A DNA stretch of 64,000 nt from Leptospiraceae bacterium (GTDB lineage Bacteria; Spirochaetota; Leptospiria; Leptospirales; Leptonemataceae): the NCBI GenBank assembly GCA_026418015.1, contig JAOACE010000022.1, positions 1 through 64,000 on the forward strand. Reading direction: 5' to 3'. Position 1 is the first letter of the stretch. Each line of letters starts with the position of its first letter. Shown here piece by piece: positions 9,063-19,132 of the stretch. The notes beneath the pieces were generated by a model. It made no database searches. It was not told the DNA's origin and was given only the letters and a program-made list of their open reading frames with translations. Both the position numbers and the translations under genes were made by a program.

Positions 9063-10142
9063 TTATCGATAAACTTCTTCGATTTTTTCCATTACCATAT
9101 TAGGGGTAATTTCCTTCATACAACGAAAGTGTTTTTTGGGACATTTTTTGCCTCCATGTGTTCCACAAGGCCGACAATAGAGTCCCTCAATTTCTACTAC
9201 TCTACTGTTATCGCATATAGGAGCATAGCCTAAATCTTTTGTTGTAGGTCCAAAGATTGCGATTACAGGTATATGTGCAGCACATCCAAAATGTACTGGT
9301 GCAGAATCATTCGAGACTAAAAACTTGCAACGCTTTAACAAAGAATATAACGTAATTAAGTCTGTTTTGCCACAAAAATTATAGATTTGATTATGAATAT
9401 GCTTAGGTAGGATATGTTTTGCATATTGAAGAATATATTCCGAAAGTTCATAATCCCCTTTGGAACCAATCAAAATTACCGGAGATTTATAAGTTTCTAC
9501 AACTAACCCTGCCAATTCTGCAAAGCCCCAAGGTGTCCATCTCTTTGTGGGCCATATCGAAGAACAAGCAAAAGCAACAGGACTAGCAGCAAAATCTTTT
9601 ATTAAATCTTTGGCTTTTTTTCTGCTAGATTCAGTTTCTTCTAGTATAGGTGCATTCGGATAATGGCTTAAATTGGGACAAATAGAATCTTTTAAAAAAT
9701 CGAGCAAGCGGTGAATTTCGTGTTTGTTGGTTCTTTGTAATTTTAGATTATAAACAGATGATAATGATGCAGTATTATAACCAATTCGAATCGTTGCTTG
9801 AGAAAAATAAACAATTAAACCAGTACGAAAGGATTGATGGGGGGATAAAATGATATCAAACTTTTGATTTCTAATATTCTGAATAATTCTGAACATCCCC
9901 CAGTATTTATGTTGATTGTTTTTATCGATAACGATTATATCGTCCACAAAACTTAATGGTTCTAAGATTTGTTTTGCTTCTGGTTTAACCAAAACACTCA
10001 ATTTTATATCGGGATAAGATTTTTTGATTTCTTTTAACATGGGTGTCGTTAAAACAACATCTCCAATAAAGGCAGTTTGAATTACCAAAATTTTTTTTAT
10101 GGGATGTTCCTTGATATAATTTAACAATTCGCTTTGAGTCAT
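9063..10142 (-). CDS. ADP-heptose:LPS heptosyltransferase family (GT9)
   Basis: The protein shows the two-Rossmann GT9 architecture. The N-terminal KILVIQTAFIGDVVLTTPML motif binds the acceptor region, and ACSSIWPTKRWTPWGFAEL and VSNDSAPVHFGCAAHIPVIA contribute the donor site. A C-terminal cysteine cluster (YCRPCG, KKCP, FRCM) is normal for WaaF-type enzymes. It adds a heptose-like sugar to a lipopolysaccharide core on the cytoplasmic face of the inner membrane. It is divergent from the LptF/G permease gene on the other strand, which starts 50 bases away. The exact donor sugar cannot be inferred. Confidence 0.88.
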   Translation of the reverse strand: MTQSELLNYIKEHPIKKILVIQTAFIGDVVLTTPMLKEIKKSYPDIKLSVLVKPEAKQILEPLSFVDDIIVIDKNNQHKYWGMFRIIQNIRNQKFDIILSPHQSFRTGLIVYFSQATIRIGYNTASLSSVYNLKLQRTNKHEIHRLLDFLKDSICPNLSHYPNAPILEETESSRKKAKDLIKDFAASPVAFACSSIWPTKRWTPWGFAELAGLVVETYKSPVILIGSKGDYELSEYILQYAKHILPKHIHNQIYNFCGKTDLITLYSLLKRCKFLVSNDSAPVHFGCAAHIPVIAIFGPTTKDLGYAPICDNSRVVEIEGLYCRPCGTHGGKKCPKKHFRCMKEITPNMVMEKIEEVYR

Positions 10143-10191
10143 TTTTTTCCATAAAATTTATTGGAAATACCAATAAAAGAAAAAAAATGGA

Positions 10192-11754
10192 ATGTTGATG
10201 CTTCGTTATAAAATCAAAATCCTTGATCTTTATATTTTTAAAGAAATTCTCACTCCGTTTTTTATTACATTATTTTTTTGGACTACTCTGTTTGTTGCAT
10301 TAGTCTTTAAAGAAGTGATAGGAGAAATTTTAGGAAAAGGCATCGATACATCGAAAATCATCGAGTATATAATCTATCTAATTGGAGATAAAATTACCAC
10401 CACAATTCCTATTGCATGTCTTTTTGCTGGAATTTTATCTACGGGGAGATTGTCCTCCGATTCGGAAATTATTGCTATGCGAGCAGCTGGGATTAGTTTT
10501 AGACGAATTTATAGTATCTATTTATTCTTTGGGTTTTTATCGATGGTGCTCGTTATGTGGATAAATTTTTATTGGGGACCAATCAGTAGTAAAGCAAAAA
10601 CAGATTTCGAAGAATGGTTAAAAACCTATCATAGTCTTAGCCTTGTAAAATCTGGTAGGTTTATGAATGTCTCCGAAACAGAAAACTTAGGAGATTATGG
10701 TCAAGATATCTATGTTCAATATAGGGATGGATCTATCTTAAAAAATATTCAAATTAGAAAATGGAAAAATTCTTTTAGTAATAGTGCTGAATTTTCTCAT
10801 AGTATCAATTCCAAAATGATGCAAATTATCCAAGCAGAGAAAGGACATATTTTATCCAGAGTTAAAGAAGATGGCGAAAGAGAAAATTTTATTCGATTAG
10901 AAAATGGTTATATGATCGAAACCGATCCCAATTGGACTAAGATAGAAATTACCGATTTTAGAAATGGTTTTATGGATTATGTATTACCAAAAATTCAAAA
11001 AAAGATTGGAAAATTAGATGTTAAACCAGAAAACTATACATTTTTAGAACTATTCGATTTCTTAAATAAACTAGAAAAAGGTCAACATAAAATTGATTTC
11101 GAATCCTTAACAGAAAATCTTAATATTAAGATCGATGAATCCGAAAAAGGTCAGAGGCTCCCCTCTATAAAAGAAATGAAGGATTATATTTCTAAGAATA
11201 AAATTTGGCTTTTACAAAATTTCTCTCATGTTGACAAACCTGGTGGACCAACAACAGAAGAATATAATCGCGTTGCTCAAACCATATTTCGATACGAAAT
11301 CTTTCTTAAAGATGTAGAAAAAACAAAAAGAAAATTCGAAGTAGAAATCCATAAACGCATTGCTGTCCCTATTGCATGTTTGTTGTTTCTTTATATTTCT
11401 TTTCCCCTTGGCTTGGTATCGCGTAGGTCTGGTAAAGGAATGAATTTTTCTCTTGCATTGTTTGTTTTTTTCTTTTATTATATTTTGCTCATGTTAGGTT
11501 TATCCAAAGCTTATGATGGGATTTGGCATCCAGCTTTGGGAGCTTGGCTAGCAGATATTGGTTTATTGATATTAGGAAATTACATTATGTCTATACAAAC
11601 TGACGAAGTATCCTTTAAATTCAATCCTTTTAAACCATTAAGAAATTTTTTTATTAAATATATTTATAATCATCCCATTTATATAAAAATAGAAAATAAA
11701 ATAGATCATTTTATAGAGTTTGCAAAAAAAATAGTTGTCAAAAAAATTCGATAG
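10192..11754 (+). CDS. LptF/LptG family LPS-export permease
   Basis: This 520-residue protein matches YjgP/YjgQ permeases. The N-terminal block KILDLYIFKEILTPFFITLFF starts helix 1, and a second helix pair around residues 60-130 carries RLSSDSEIIAMRAAGISFRRI. A large periplasmic domain (about 140-385) follows, and then a C-terminal helix cluster beginning HKRIAVPIACLLF. The family pulls LPS from the inner membrane and hands it to LptC/LptA with the LptB ATPase. The periplasmic domain is longer than in enterobacteria and charged. A TGGA lies before the ATG. A heptosyltransferase gene is divergent, which fits an LPS context. LptF and LptG cannot be told apart here. Confidence 0.87.
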   Translation: MLMLRYKIKILDLYIFKEILTPFFITLFFWTTLFVALVFKEVIGEILGKGIDTSKIIEYIIYLIGDKITTTIPIACLFAGILSTGRLSSDSEIIAMRAAGISFRRIYSIYLFFGFLSMVLVMWINFYWGPISSKAKTDFEEWLKTYHSLSLVKSGRFMNVSETENLGDYGQDIYVQYRDGSILKNIQIRKWKNSFSNSAEFSHSINSKMMQIIQAEKGHILSRVKEDGERENFIRLENGYMIETDPNWTKIEITDFRNGFMDYVLPKIQKKIGKLDVKPENYTFLELFDFLNKLEKGQHKIDFESLTENLNIKIDESEKGQRLPSIKEMKDYISKNKIWLLQNFSHVDKPGGPTTEEYNRVAQTIFRYEIFLKDVEKTKRKFEVEIHKRIAVPIACLLFLYISFPLGLVSRRSGKGMNFSLALFVFFFYYILLMLGLSKAYDGIWHPALGAWLADIGLLILGNYIMSIQTDEVSFKFNPFKPLRNFFIKYIYNHPIYIKIENKIDHFIEFAKKIVVKKIR

Positions 11755-11770
11755 AATAAAAAATGAATTA

Positions 11771-12643
11771 ATGGCAGAAGTAAAGATTTGGCATTTATCA
11801 AAACATCTAAAATTTCCGTTAAAAATTAAAGTAGATGCTGGTGAAAAAAATGTTCCTGTATCCGTAGAAGAAAGAGATTTTGACGATACAAAAAACATTC
11901 CTTTTGACGAAGAAAACATTCATGTATTAGTCTTTCAGGTAATGAAGGAAAATGTTCAGGATGTAGTTAAAATCTTAAACAATACGCCATTAATTGTACC
12001 TTACATAAAGGTTTTGATTATTCCCGAAGAATATTTAGAAGAAATTCCCAAGCTATTAGAAGTAAAACGAAGGGTATATATCATTGATGATCAAACCAAA
12101 TCTTCTACTTTAAAGATTATTCTTGAATTTTTGATCAAAGCAGAACGTTATAGAAAAATTATTCAAGACTTTTCTACACAAGTAAGAAAATACCGAGACT
12201 TCTTAGATGGATATGTTCAATTAATTCGTAGTGAGCTTCTTGATGCCAAAAATGAAACAAAAGCATTCCAACATCTATTAGAGTTTGAACAAGAATATCG
12301 TTTATTCGAAGAAAAAGTCAATCGCGCTTTAGAAGAAGCTTTTAGCCTTAAAGAAAAAGAAATGATAGAACTACAAACAACATTAAAAGCATTAGAAAAA
12401 TTAGGTGAGTTTAGAGATAAAGAACTATTAGAAACCAGAAAATCGTTAGAAGCAGCAGAAATTGCATTAGAAATCAGCCGAAGAGAAAATTTAGAAAGAG
12501 AAAAAATTATCGAAGCCCTAGAAAAGTTAAATATCTTTACAGATACAGAAGTGATGGAATTATACAAAGAAAACCAAGAATTACGAAAAAAATTAGGATT
12601 ACCACCAAGAGAAAAATACACTAGAACACAAGATAACGAATAA
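11771..12643 (+). CDS. Coiled-coil protein of unknown function
   Basis: I do not recognise this protein. The track start at 11735 is a TTG inside the upstream permease gene. An in-frame ATG at 11771, 16 bases past that gene's stop, is a simpler start, and neither has a clear ribosome site. The first half (about 130 residues) alternates strands and helices, with hydrophobic strands such as IHVLVFQVM, YIKVLIIP and RVYIID that recall a receiver-like or Rossmann-like fold. The second half is one long charged helix predicted as coiled coil, rich in Glu, Leu and Lys. There is no signal peptide, so it is cytoplasmic. It is probably co-transcribed with the permease. Confidence 0.65.
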   Translation: MAEVKIWHLSKHLKFPLKIKVDAGEKNVPVSVEERDFDDTKNIPFDEENIHVLVFQVMKENVQDVVKILNNTPLIVPYIKVLIIPEEYLEEIPKLLEVKRRVYIIDDQTKSSTLKIILEFLIKAERYRKIIQDFSTQVRKYRDFLDGYVQLIRSELLDAKNETKAFQHLLEFEQEYRLFEEKVNRALEEAFSLKEKEMIELQTTLKALEKLGEFRDKELLETRKSLEAAEIALEISRRENLEREKIIEALEKLNIFTDTEVMELYKENQELRKKLGLPPREKYTRTQDNE

Positions 12644-12694
12644 TACTAAAAAAGACTTTTTGAAATTATCTACCCTTACGATAATAAAATTAAC

Positions 12695-14725
12695 ATGTTG
12701 AAAAAATATGGCATATTTCTTTTATTTTTTTCTTTTTCAATTTTATTCGCAATACCTTTAGCACAACTTCAAATCCCCTTCTTTACGATAAAGGAAACTC
12801 AATCGTATGATTATTTTATTCAAGGGGTGAATTTGTTTCATCAATATTCTTATAAAACAGCTCAACAATTTTTTTTAAAATCCTTGAACGTTAAACCAGA
12901 CTTCTATTTTGCAAGAAGGTTTTTAGCAGAATCGTACTTACTCGATGGTGATTTAGAAAGCTCATTAGAAGAATACGAAATCCTAAGGAATCAATTTCCT
13001 AACGATGAATTCATTCAATATAAGTTAAAACAAATAGAGAACCTTTTCTTTATGAATCGAAAGAACCAATCCCTTTACGATAATCGTTATGTTTTCTGGA
13101 AAGAAATTGGCTTAAAAGAATTAAAATTAAAACAATTTATTCCCATCGATATAACAAGAGATGATAAATATATCTATTGCCTTAGTTATGAGCCCAAAGC
13201 AATTTATATTTTTGACTTAGAAGGAAATGTTCAAAATATCATTACTGGAAGTATAATTAACTCCATCAAAAAGCCTAATAAGATTTTGGTTACAAGTGAC
13301 CGTTTTTTTATCTCTGATTTCGAAAAAGATGAAGTTTATGTTTTTAACAAAGAAAAATTGAACTTACTCACAACGATTAAAAATATTCCCTATCCAACAT
13401 ATTTGATTCATATCGAAAATACTTTATATATTTGGAGTAACCGAGAAAAGCGATTTTATCGATACAATGAAAATCTTCAATTTATTGGAAATTTAGAGAT
13501 TCGATCTGCTAACCAAGAAAACCCCATTAAATTGAATTTGGAAAATCCAAGCTTTTTTTATATAAACGAAAATTTTTATATGTTCAATAATCATAAACTC
13601 TATCAAATCGATATTTCCGGTTATGTATTAAAAGAACTTGATCTTCCCTCCAATTCTATAAAAACCCTTTTTTTAAACAACGATATTTATGCATATGCAA
13701 CCAAAGATACCATTTATTATAAAAAATCCCAAGATTGGATCAAATTAAGTGAGGTTACAACTATTAAAGAAAAACAATCAAAAATAGAAGCAAAAAAATT
13801 CCAACAAATACAAAAATTCTACATCGATAATGAATTTATATATGTATTAGATTTATCGGGGAAGATTTATTTTTTCGTTAACGAACAACAATTATTCGAA
13901 AATATACATGTGCAAATACTTAACATTGAATCCAATCAATATCCAGATATTGCAATTAACCTAAGAATTAGTGATAACAATAACAATCCTATCATTAATT
14001 TAGAAGATCAACATTTCGAAATTTACGAAAACGATAAAAAAATTCCTCTAATTAATGCTACAAACATAAAAAAATACGAAAACCGAAAAAATATTTTAAT
14101 CTTAAAAGATAAGAATTTTCTAATAGATAAAAATTTTTATAAATTATTCAAACAAAAAATGAATCAATTTTTTGATCAACTAAAAATCAACGATACTGTA
14201 TTTTTTGCAATTACAGGCGATCATATCAATGTTATCAATCAATCCAAATATAAGTTAGAGCTATTAGATTTAATGAGCGAAAATGCTTTCAACGATAACG
14301 AAAGTGATATCGCCCAAAATTTAATTCAAGGGATAAATCATCTAACTTCTCTAAAAGGAAAAAAAGCCATCATATTACTAACAAACAACAACAAAAACTG
14401 GGAAGAATCAGAAAAGATTCAAAAGATCCAGTATCTTTCGTTAATTCATTCTGTACCAATTTATGTGATTAGTTTCGAAAACAACTTATCCCTAAGAGAA
14501 ATTGCAGAAAAAACAAAAGGAAAATATTATTATTTTTTCGAAAACTATCATTATTCGGAGATTTATAAAGATTTGCACCAAAAAGCCAATTACAATTATT
14601 TAATCACCTACAAAGCTTTAACTCCCTACGAATATAAATTAAAAGACAAATACATTAACGTAAGAATTATGATTAAGTACTTTCAATATGGAGGAATATC
14701 CGAAAGTGGCTATATTATACCGTAG
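12695..14725 (+). CDS. Exported TPR / beta-propeller / vWA-like protein
   Basis: The 676-residue protein has a signal peptide (residues 1-20). A TPR-like helical pair follows (about 30-115, with FFLKSLNVKPDFYFARRFLAESYLLDGD). Repeated strand motifs of the NHL/propeller kind run from about 140 to 400 (YIYCLSYEPKAIYIFDLEGN). A short ligand-like strand region (NLEDQHFEIYENDKKIP) then leads to a vWA-like domain (about 455-610). That order resembles vWFA-related exported proteins. The expected MIDAS DxSxS is not visible; the equivalent strand reads LILKDKNF, so metal binding is doubtful. It is the first of three exported proteins in a row and overlaps the next gene. Confidence 0.7.
   Translation: MLKKYGIFLLFFSFSILFAIPLAQLQIPFFTIKETQSYDYFIQGVNLFHQYSYKTAQQFFLKSLNVKPDFYFARRFLAESYLLDGDLESSLEEYEILRNQFPNDEFIQYKLKQIENLFFMNRKNQSLYDNRYVFWKEIGLKELKLKQFIPIDITRDDKYIYCLSYEPKAIYIFDLEGNVQNIITGSIINSIKKPNKILVTSDRFFISDFEKDEVYVFNKEKLNLLTTIKNIPYPTYLIHIENTLYIWSNREKRFYRYNENLQFIGNLEIRSANQENPIKLNLENPSFFYINENFYMFNNHKLYQIDISGYVLKELDLPSNSIKTLFLNNDIYAYATKDTIYYKKSQDWIKLSEVTTIKEKQSKIEAKKFQQIQKFYIDNEFIYVLDLSGKIYFFVNEQQLFENIHVQILNIESNQYPDIAINLRISDNNNNPIINLEDQHFEIYENDKKIPLINATNIKKYENRKNILILKDKNFLIDKNFYKLFKQKMNQFFDQLKINDTVFFAITGDHINVINQSKYKLELLDLMSENAFNDNESDIAQNLIQGINHLTSLKGKKAIILLTNNNKNWEESEKIQKIQYLSLIHSVPIYVISFENNLSLREIAEKTKGKYYYFFENYHYSEIYKDLHQKANYNYLITYKALTPYEYKLKDKYINVRIMIKYFQYGGISESGYIIP
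14690..14694 (+). promoter_or_regulatory. Ribosome binding site selecting a GTG start
   Basis: GGAGG lies inside the 3' end of the upstream gene, 11 bases before a GTG at 14706. The track's ATG at 14688 overlaps this site and has no ribosome site of its own. Confidence 0.6.
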
Positions 14726-16661
14726 TTTGATTTTATTTTTGTTCGTTTTTTCTTTATATTCTCAGGATTTTTCTTGGAATATTTCGCAGAGTAATAAAAA
14801 TTTAAAAGAAATTAGTTCTTCTGATTTATTTCGTTATGCAGAAGAAAGTAATAAAAAAGGATATTACGAAATAAGCATACAATATCTTACAGAATATTTA
14901 GAAAGAAATCCGAAACAATTGGATGCTATTAAACTGTTGATTAAAAATTATCTTCAAATTAACGATCTTAAACGAGCAGAAAATTTAATTGAACTTGGCA
15001 AAAATACTTTTCCCGAAGATGTATTTTTTAAGATTTATGATTCTATACTACTTTTAAAAAAAGGGAACTTAATTGATGCAGAAAAAATCATCGAAGGATT
15101 AGAAAATCAAAACACTCAAAATACAGATTTTTATTTATTAAAAGGCCAATATTATTTATTAAAAAACAATTATGATTATGCTGAATTTTATTTTAAAAAA
15201 TATCTCTCTCAAAACCCCAACGATGATTCCATCTATCTATTTTTAATCGATACTTATTTAAAAAACAACCAAACAGAAAAAGCAAAATATTATATTGATT
15301 TATACAAAAAAATTTTTACTAATAACATCAATCTATTTAAAATACAAGGGGATTATTTTTATAAGTTGTATTTAAACGAAAAGATTAAAGAGAAAAAGCA
15401 TTTATACTATTTAGAAGAAGCTTATTTGAATTATAAAACCTATTTAAATTATTCTAGTTATGATCCTAATATATGGAAACATTTACTCTATATCGCATAT
15501 TTACTCAATGACGATAAAAAAATAAAACATTTAATTAACGATTATCCATATAATCTAAACGACCCACTTTTAGCTTCGAATGTTTCTGAATTACTAAATA
15601 ACAATCAACTAAAATCTCTACAAGATTTGTGTAACAAAAATCAAATATTTTTTTCTTGTATAAGATATGATTTTTACATCAAACAAACAAGCCCAGCATT
15701 AGCTTTCGAAAGAAGTAAATATTATCTAAGTATTGCTCAAAAAAACCAAAAAAAAATCACAAAAGACGATTATAAGAATCTTTTGATTTGGGCACAGTTT
15801 TTATACCCTAAAAATATAGAAATACTCAAAACATTCTTAGAATTTTATAAAGAAAATCAATATTTCGAAGATTATTATCTTACCTTACAAAATATAATCT
15901 TAGAAGATAAAGATAATCCCAAATGGAAAATCTTAATGGAACGTTTTTTATCCAATAAAAATCAGTATGTTATGTTTCAGCACTTTAATAATGTTCCTTT
16001 AACGAACATCAAACAAAAATACCAAAGAAAAAAAATAAAGCTTATAATCTTTAATCCCTATCCATTAGAAAAATACGAACATCATTTTAGAGAGTCCGAT
16101 TTAGTTCGCAATTATCTCGATTTTTACACAAATCAAATTGATCTTTTGCAATCCCTAGAAGCAAATCAATGGTTAAAAATCAAAGAAAGGGTTTTAAGTA
16201 ATCCTAAGTATTATTTATTTTATCAACCAGAAATACTTTCTATTATTAGAGAATGGGAAATAGAAAATCAACAAAACATTGATTATTTTTTGGAATCTTA
16301 TTACAGAATTATAGAAAATACCTTTTACATTCGTTTTATTTTAAGGGATAAAAACGGCCTATTGATAAATCAAGAAGAGTACTATATAACAAATCATCGA
16401 GTCGAAAAATTAGCAAGTTTTCTAAAAGAATTTCTTCTAAAAAATATTACATTAAAAGCAAATTTTATAGATATTTATAACAACAATGTTATCATTAATT
16501 TAGGAAAAGAAGATTTTATCAAAGAAAACCAGGTTTTTAAACATCAGAATAACTATTATCGCGTTAAAAAGGTATATCCTTATACATCTTTTGTAGAGTT
16601 AATTCAAGGTAAAGCAACAAATTATACTAATAGTGATATATTTATAAAAGTTTCTCGATAA
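14706..16661 (+). CDS. Exported TPR-repeat protein
   Basis: I set the start at GTG 14706 because GGAGG precedes it; the track's ATG at 14688 is the alternative. The product then begins with a compact signal peptide ending near SLYSQ. TPR-like repeats fill about residues 25-250 (ISIQYLTEYLERNPKQLDAI, KGNLIDAEKIIEGL, YAEFYFKKYLSQNPNDD). The remainder is helical with a final strand-rich region of about 130 residues (IRFILRDKNGLLINQEEYYI). Tyr, Asn, Lys and Ile content is very high. It overlaps the previous gene by 20 bases, so the two are likely translated together. It is presumably periplasmic and may be a scaffold. Confidence 0.72.
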   Translation: MAILYRSLILFLFVFSLYSQDFSWNISQSNKNLKEISSSDLFRYAEESNKKGYYEISIQYLTEYLERNPKQLDAIKLLIKNYLQINDLKRAENLIELGKNTFPEDVFFKIYDSILLLKKGNLIDAEKIIEGLENQNTQNTDFYLLKGQYYLLKNNYDYAEFYFKKYLSQNPNDDSIYLFLIDTYLKNNQTEKAKYYIDLYKKIFTNNINLFKIQGDYFYKLYLNEKIKEKKHLYYLEEAYLNYKTYLNYSSYDPNIWKHLLYIAYLLNDDKKIKHLINDYPYNLNDPLLASNVSELLNNNQLKSLQDLCNKNQIFFSCIRYDFYIKQTSPALAFERSKYYLSIAQKNQKKITKDDYKNLLIWAQFLYPKNIEILKTFLEFYKENQYFEDYYLTLQNIILEDKDNPKWKILMERFLSNKNQYVMFQHFNNVPLTNIKQKYQRKKIKLIIFNPYPLEKYEHHFRESDLVRNYLDFYTNQIDLLQSLEANQWLKIKERVLSNPKYYLFYQPEILSIIREWEIENQQNIDYFLESYYRIIENTFYIRFILRDKNGLLINQEEYYITNHRVEKLASFLKEFLLKNITLKANFIDIYNNNVIINLGKEDFIKENQVFKHQNNYYRVKKVYPYTSFVELIQGKATNYTNSDIFIKVSR

Positions 16662-16706
16662 CAAAAATCATCATTAAATTGAAAAAAATAACCGATAAAG
16701 AAAACA

Positions 16707-17696
16707 ATGAAAAAAAAGTTGATTATAATTCTTTTTATAATTTTGAATTTTTTACAGAAAACGGAAGCGCGAAGTCAAAGAAATGTTCATGGAAGTTTTA
16801 GTATTGATGATATTCAAAAAAACTTATTTTTCGATGTAGAAACAGAAAGAAATCTTTACGAAACCAGCCAAAAGATTCCTATTAAATTTATCGTAAAAAA
16901 CGTAGGATATCATACATTTCGTTTTTATGTAGATCAAAACTTTGGCAATACCTTTTTTCTAGAAATTATCAACGAAGCAGGAGAAGAAATACAAAATAAT
17001 GTTAACATAAAAAATTATCAAGAAATTGATATAAATCAATTAAAACAAAACAAAACAGAAGATCACGATGGAAACCCCATAAAAGAGATTTTATTACATC
17101 CAGAAGAAGTATGGTCAAAAACCTTTTACATAGATTCCTTACCAAAAGGAAAATATAAAATCGTCGGCTATTTTATCCCCTATTCTTTTGATATGCAATA
17201 CAAGAATAACCTTAGATTTTTATCAAAAAGTAGAATCCATTTACAAATCACCGAAGAAAAAACTATTTTTGTTGTACAAGATTCCATCGATATAGCTAAA
17301 GATAGTTCTCCCTCGCCCGAAGAAATTGTCTATTTATTTCTAATGGCAGAATATTATAAAAACTGGGAAAATTATTTTAAATATCTTGAACTAAAAGAAT
17401 ACATTAAGTCTTATGAACTTTTCGAAAAAGAATACCAAAATGCTTCTACAAGAGAAAAGCAATTGATCTTAAACGAATTTAAAAACTTTTTAATGAAGCA
17501 AGAAATAGAGCCCATCATTGAATTTAAAATAAAAAAGGTCGTATACCAGAAAGAAGATCTTGCCAACGTTTATGCAGAAGTATTAAGAGGGAAAAATAGT
17601 TATCGCGTAAGATATCTTTATAATTATACTTTACAAAAAAGGGATTATTGGAAGATATACAGCGTTGTTGTATCTATTTTAAAGACAGGAAAATAA
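16707..17696 (+). CDS. Exported protein of unknown function
   Basis: A signal peptide (MKKKLIIILF to about residue 22) targets this 329-residue protein to the periplasm or beyond. Residues about 35-180 look like a beta-sandwich: KIPIKFIVKNVGYHTFRFYV, then FFLEIINEAGEEI, and a KYKIVGYF strand near its end. This recalls BsuPI-like or other Ig-like domains, but I would not assign a family. The C-terminal third is helical and then strand-rich (ANVYAEVLRGKNSYRVRYLY). It is the last of three exported genes read in the same direction and ends just before a strong hairpin, so it probably closes that operon. Confidence 0.65.
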   Translation: MKKKLIIILFIILNFLQKTEARSQRNVHGSFSIDDIQKNLFFDVETERNLYETSQKIPIKFIVKNVGYHTFRFYVDQNFGNTFFLEIINEAGEEIQNNVNIKNYQEIDINQLKQNKTEDHDGNPIKEILLHPEEVWSKTFYIDSLPKGKYKIVGYFIPYSFDMQYKNNLRFLSKSRIHLQITEEKTIFVVQDSIDIAKDSSPSPEEIVYLFLMAEYYKNWENYFKYLELKEYIKSYELFEKEYQNASTREKQLILNEFKNFLMKQEIEPIIEFKIKKVVYQKEDLANVYAEVLRGKNSYRVRYLYNYTLQKRDYWKIYSVVVSILKTGK

Positions 17697-17700
17697 GGAA

Positions 17701-17722
17701 TCGCGCCAAAAGGCGCGAAATT

Positions 17723-17724
<2 letters not shown>
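17701..17724. terminator. Bidirectional hairpin between converging genes
   Basis: TCGCGCC-AAAA-GGCGCGA forms a seven-base-pair stem with a four-base loop, followed on the plus strand by AATTTT. It is the most GC-rich spot in the neighbourhood and sits between two convergent genes (stops at 17696 and 17723), so it can serve both. The plus-strand T tract is short. Confidence 0.75.
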
Positions 17725-18746
<1,022 letters not shown>

Positions 18747-18825
18747 GAAATTAATATTAATTTTACCTTATTTAAAATGAATGATATTTATTTAAAGCAA
18801 TCTATTTATTTAAAAATTTTATAAA

Positions 18826-19125
18826 TTATTGTGTATATTTTCTAATCATTGTGATGAATTCTTTAAAAGCCATTTCTTTTGTTTGACTTTTTTCCATAGC
18901 AGATTGAAAGCAACGCTCTGCTTCTTTTTCTAAGACAATCATTGCTACACCATCTAATGCAGATTTAATCGCAGTAATCTGGCTTAATATTTCCATGCAA
19001 TTTCTTTCATCTTCGATCATTTTTTTTACACCTTGAACTTGACCAAGTATACGATTCATTCTTTTGATTAAATTTTCGTTTTCTTCTGACGTTAAAACTT
19101 CCTGCTTTTTTTTGATTTTAGGCAT
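18826..19125 (-). CDS. CsoR/RcnR/CstR-family transcriptional regulator
   Basis: The 99-residue all-helical protein carries the family signature: KRMNRILGQVQGVKKMIEDERNC, then QITAIKSALDGVAMIVLEKEAERC. Members bind operators as tetramers and release them on sensing Cu(I), Ni/Co, formaldehyde or persulfides. Aligned to CsoR (Cys-His-Cys), the ligand positions here are Cys43, Glu68 and Cys72, so the copper-binding histidine is replaced by glutamate while both cysteines remain. That fits a CstR-like thiol/persulfide sensor better than a copper sensor. The gene lies seven bases after the stomatin-like pair. No metal or sulfur gene is adjacent, so its target is unclear. Confidence 0.88.
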   Translation of the reverse strand: MPKIKKKQEVLTSEENENLIKRMNRILGQVQGVKKMIEDERNCMEILSQITAIKSALDGVAMIVLEKEAERCFQSAMEKSQTKEMAFKEFITMIRKYTQ

Positions 19126-19132
19126 ATTACGA

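Noticed and set aside
9063-9260. Cysteine cluster at the end of the heptosyltransferase as a novel metal site
   Set aside because: The C-x2-C and later cysteines are a regular feature of WaaF-type enzymes.
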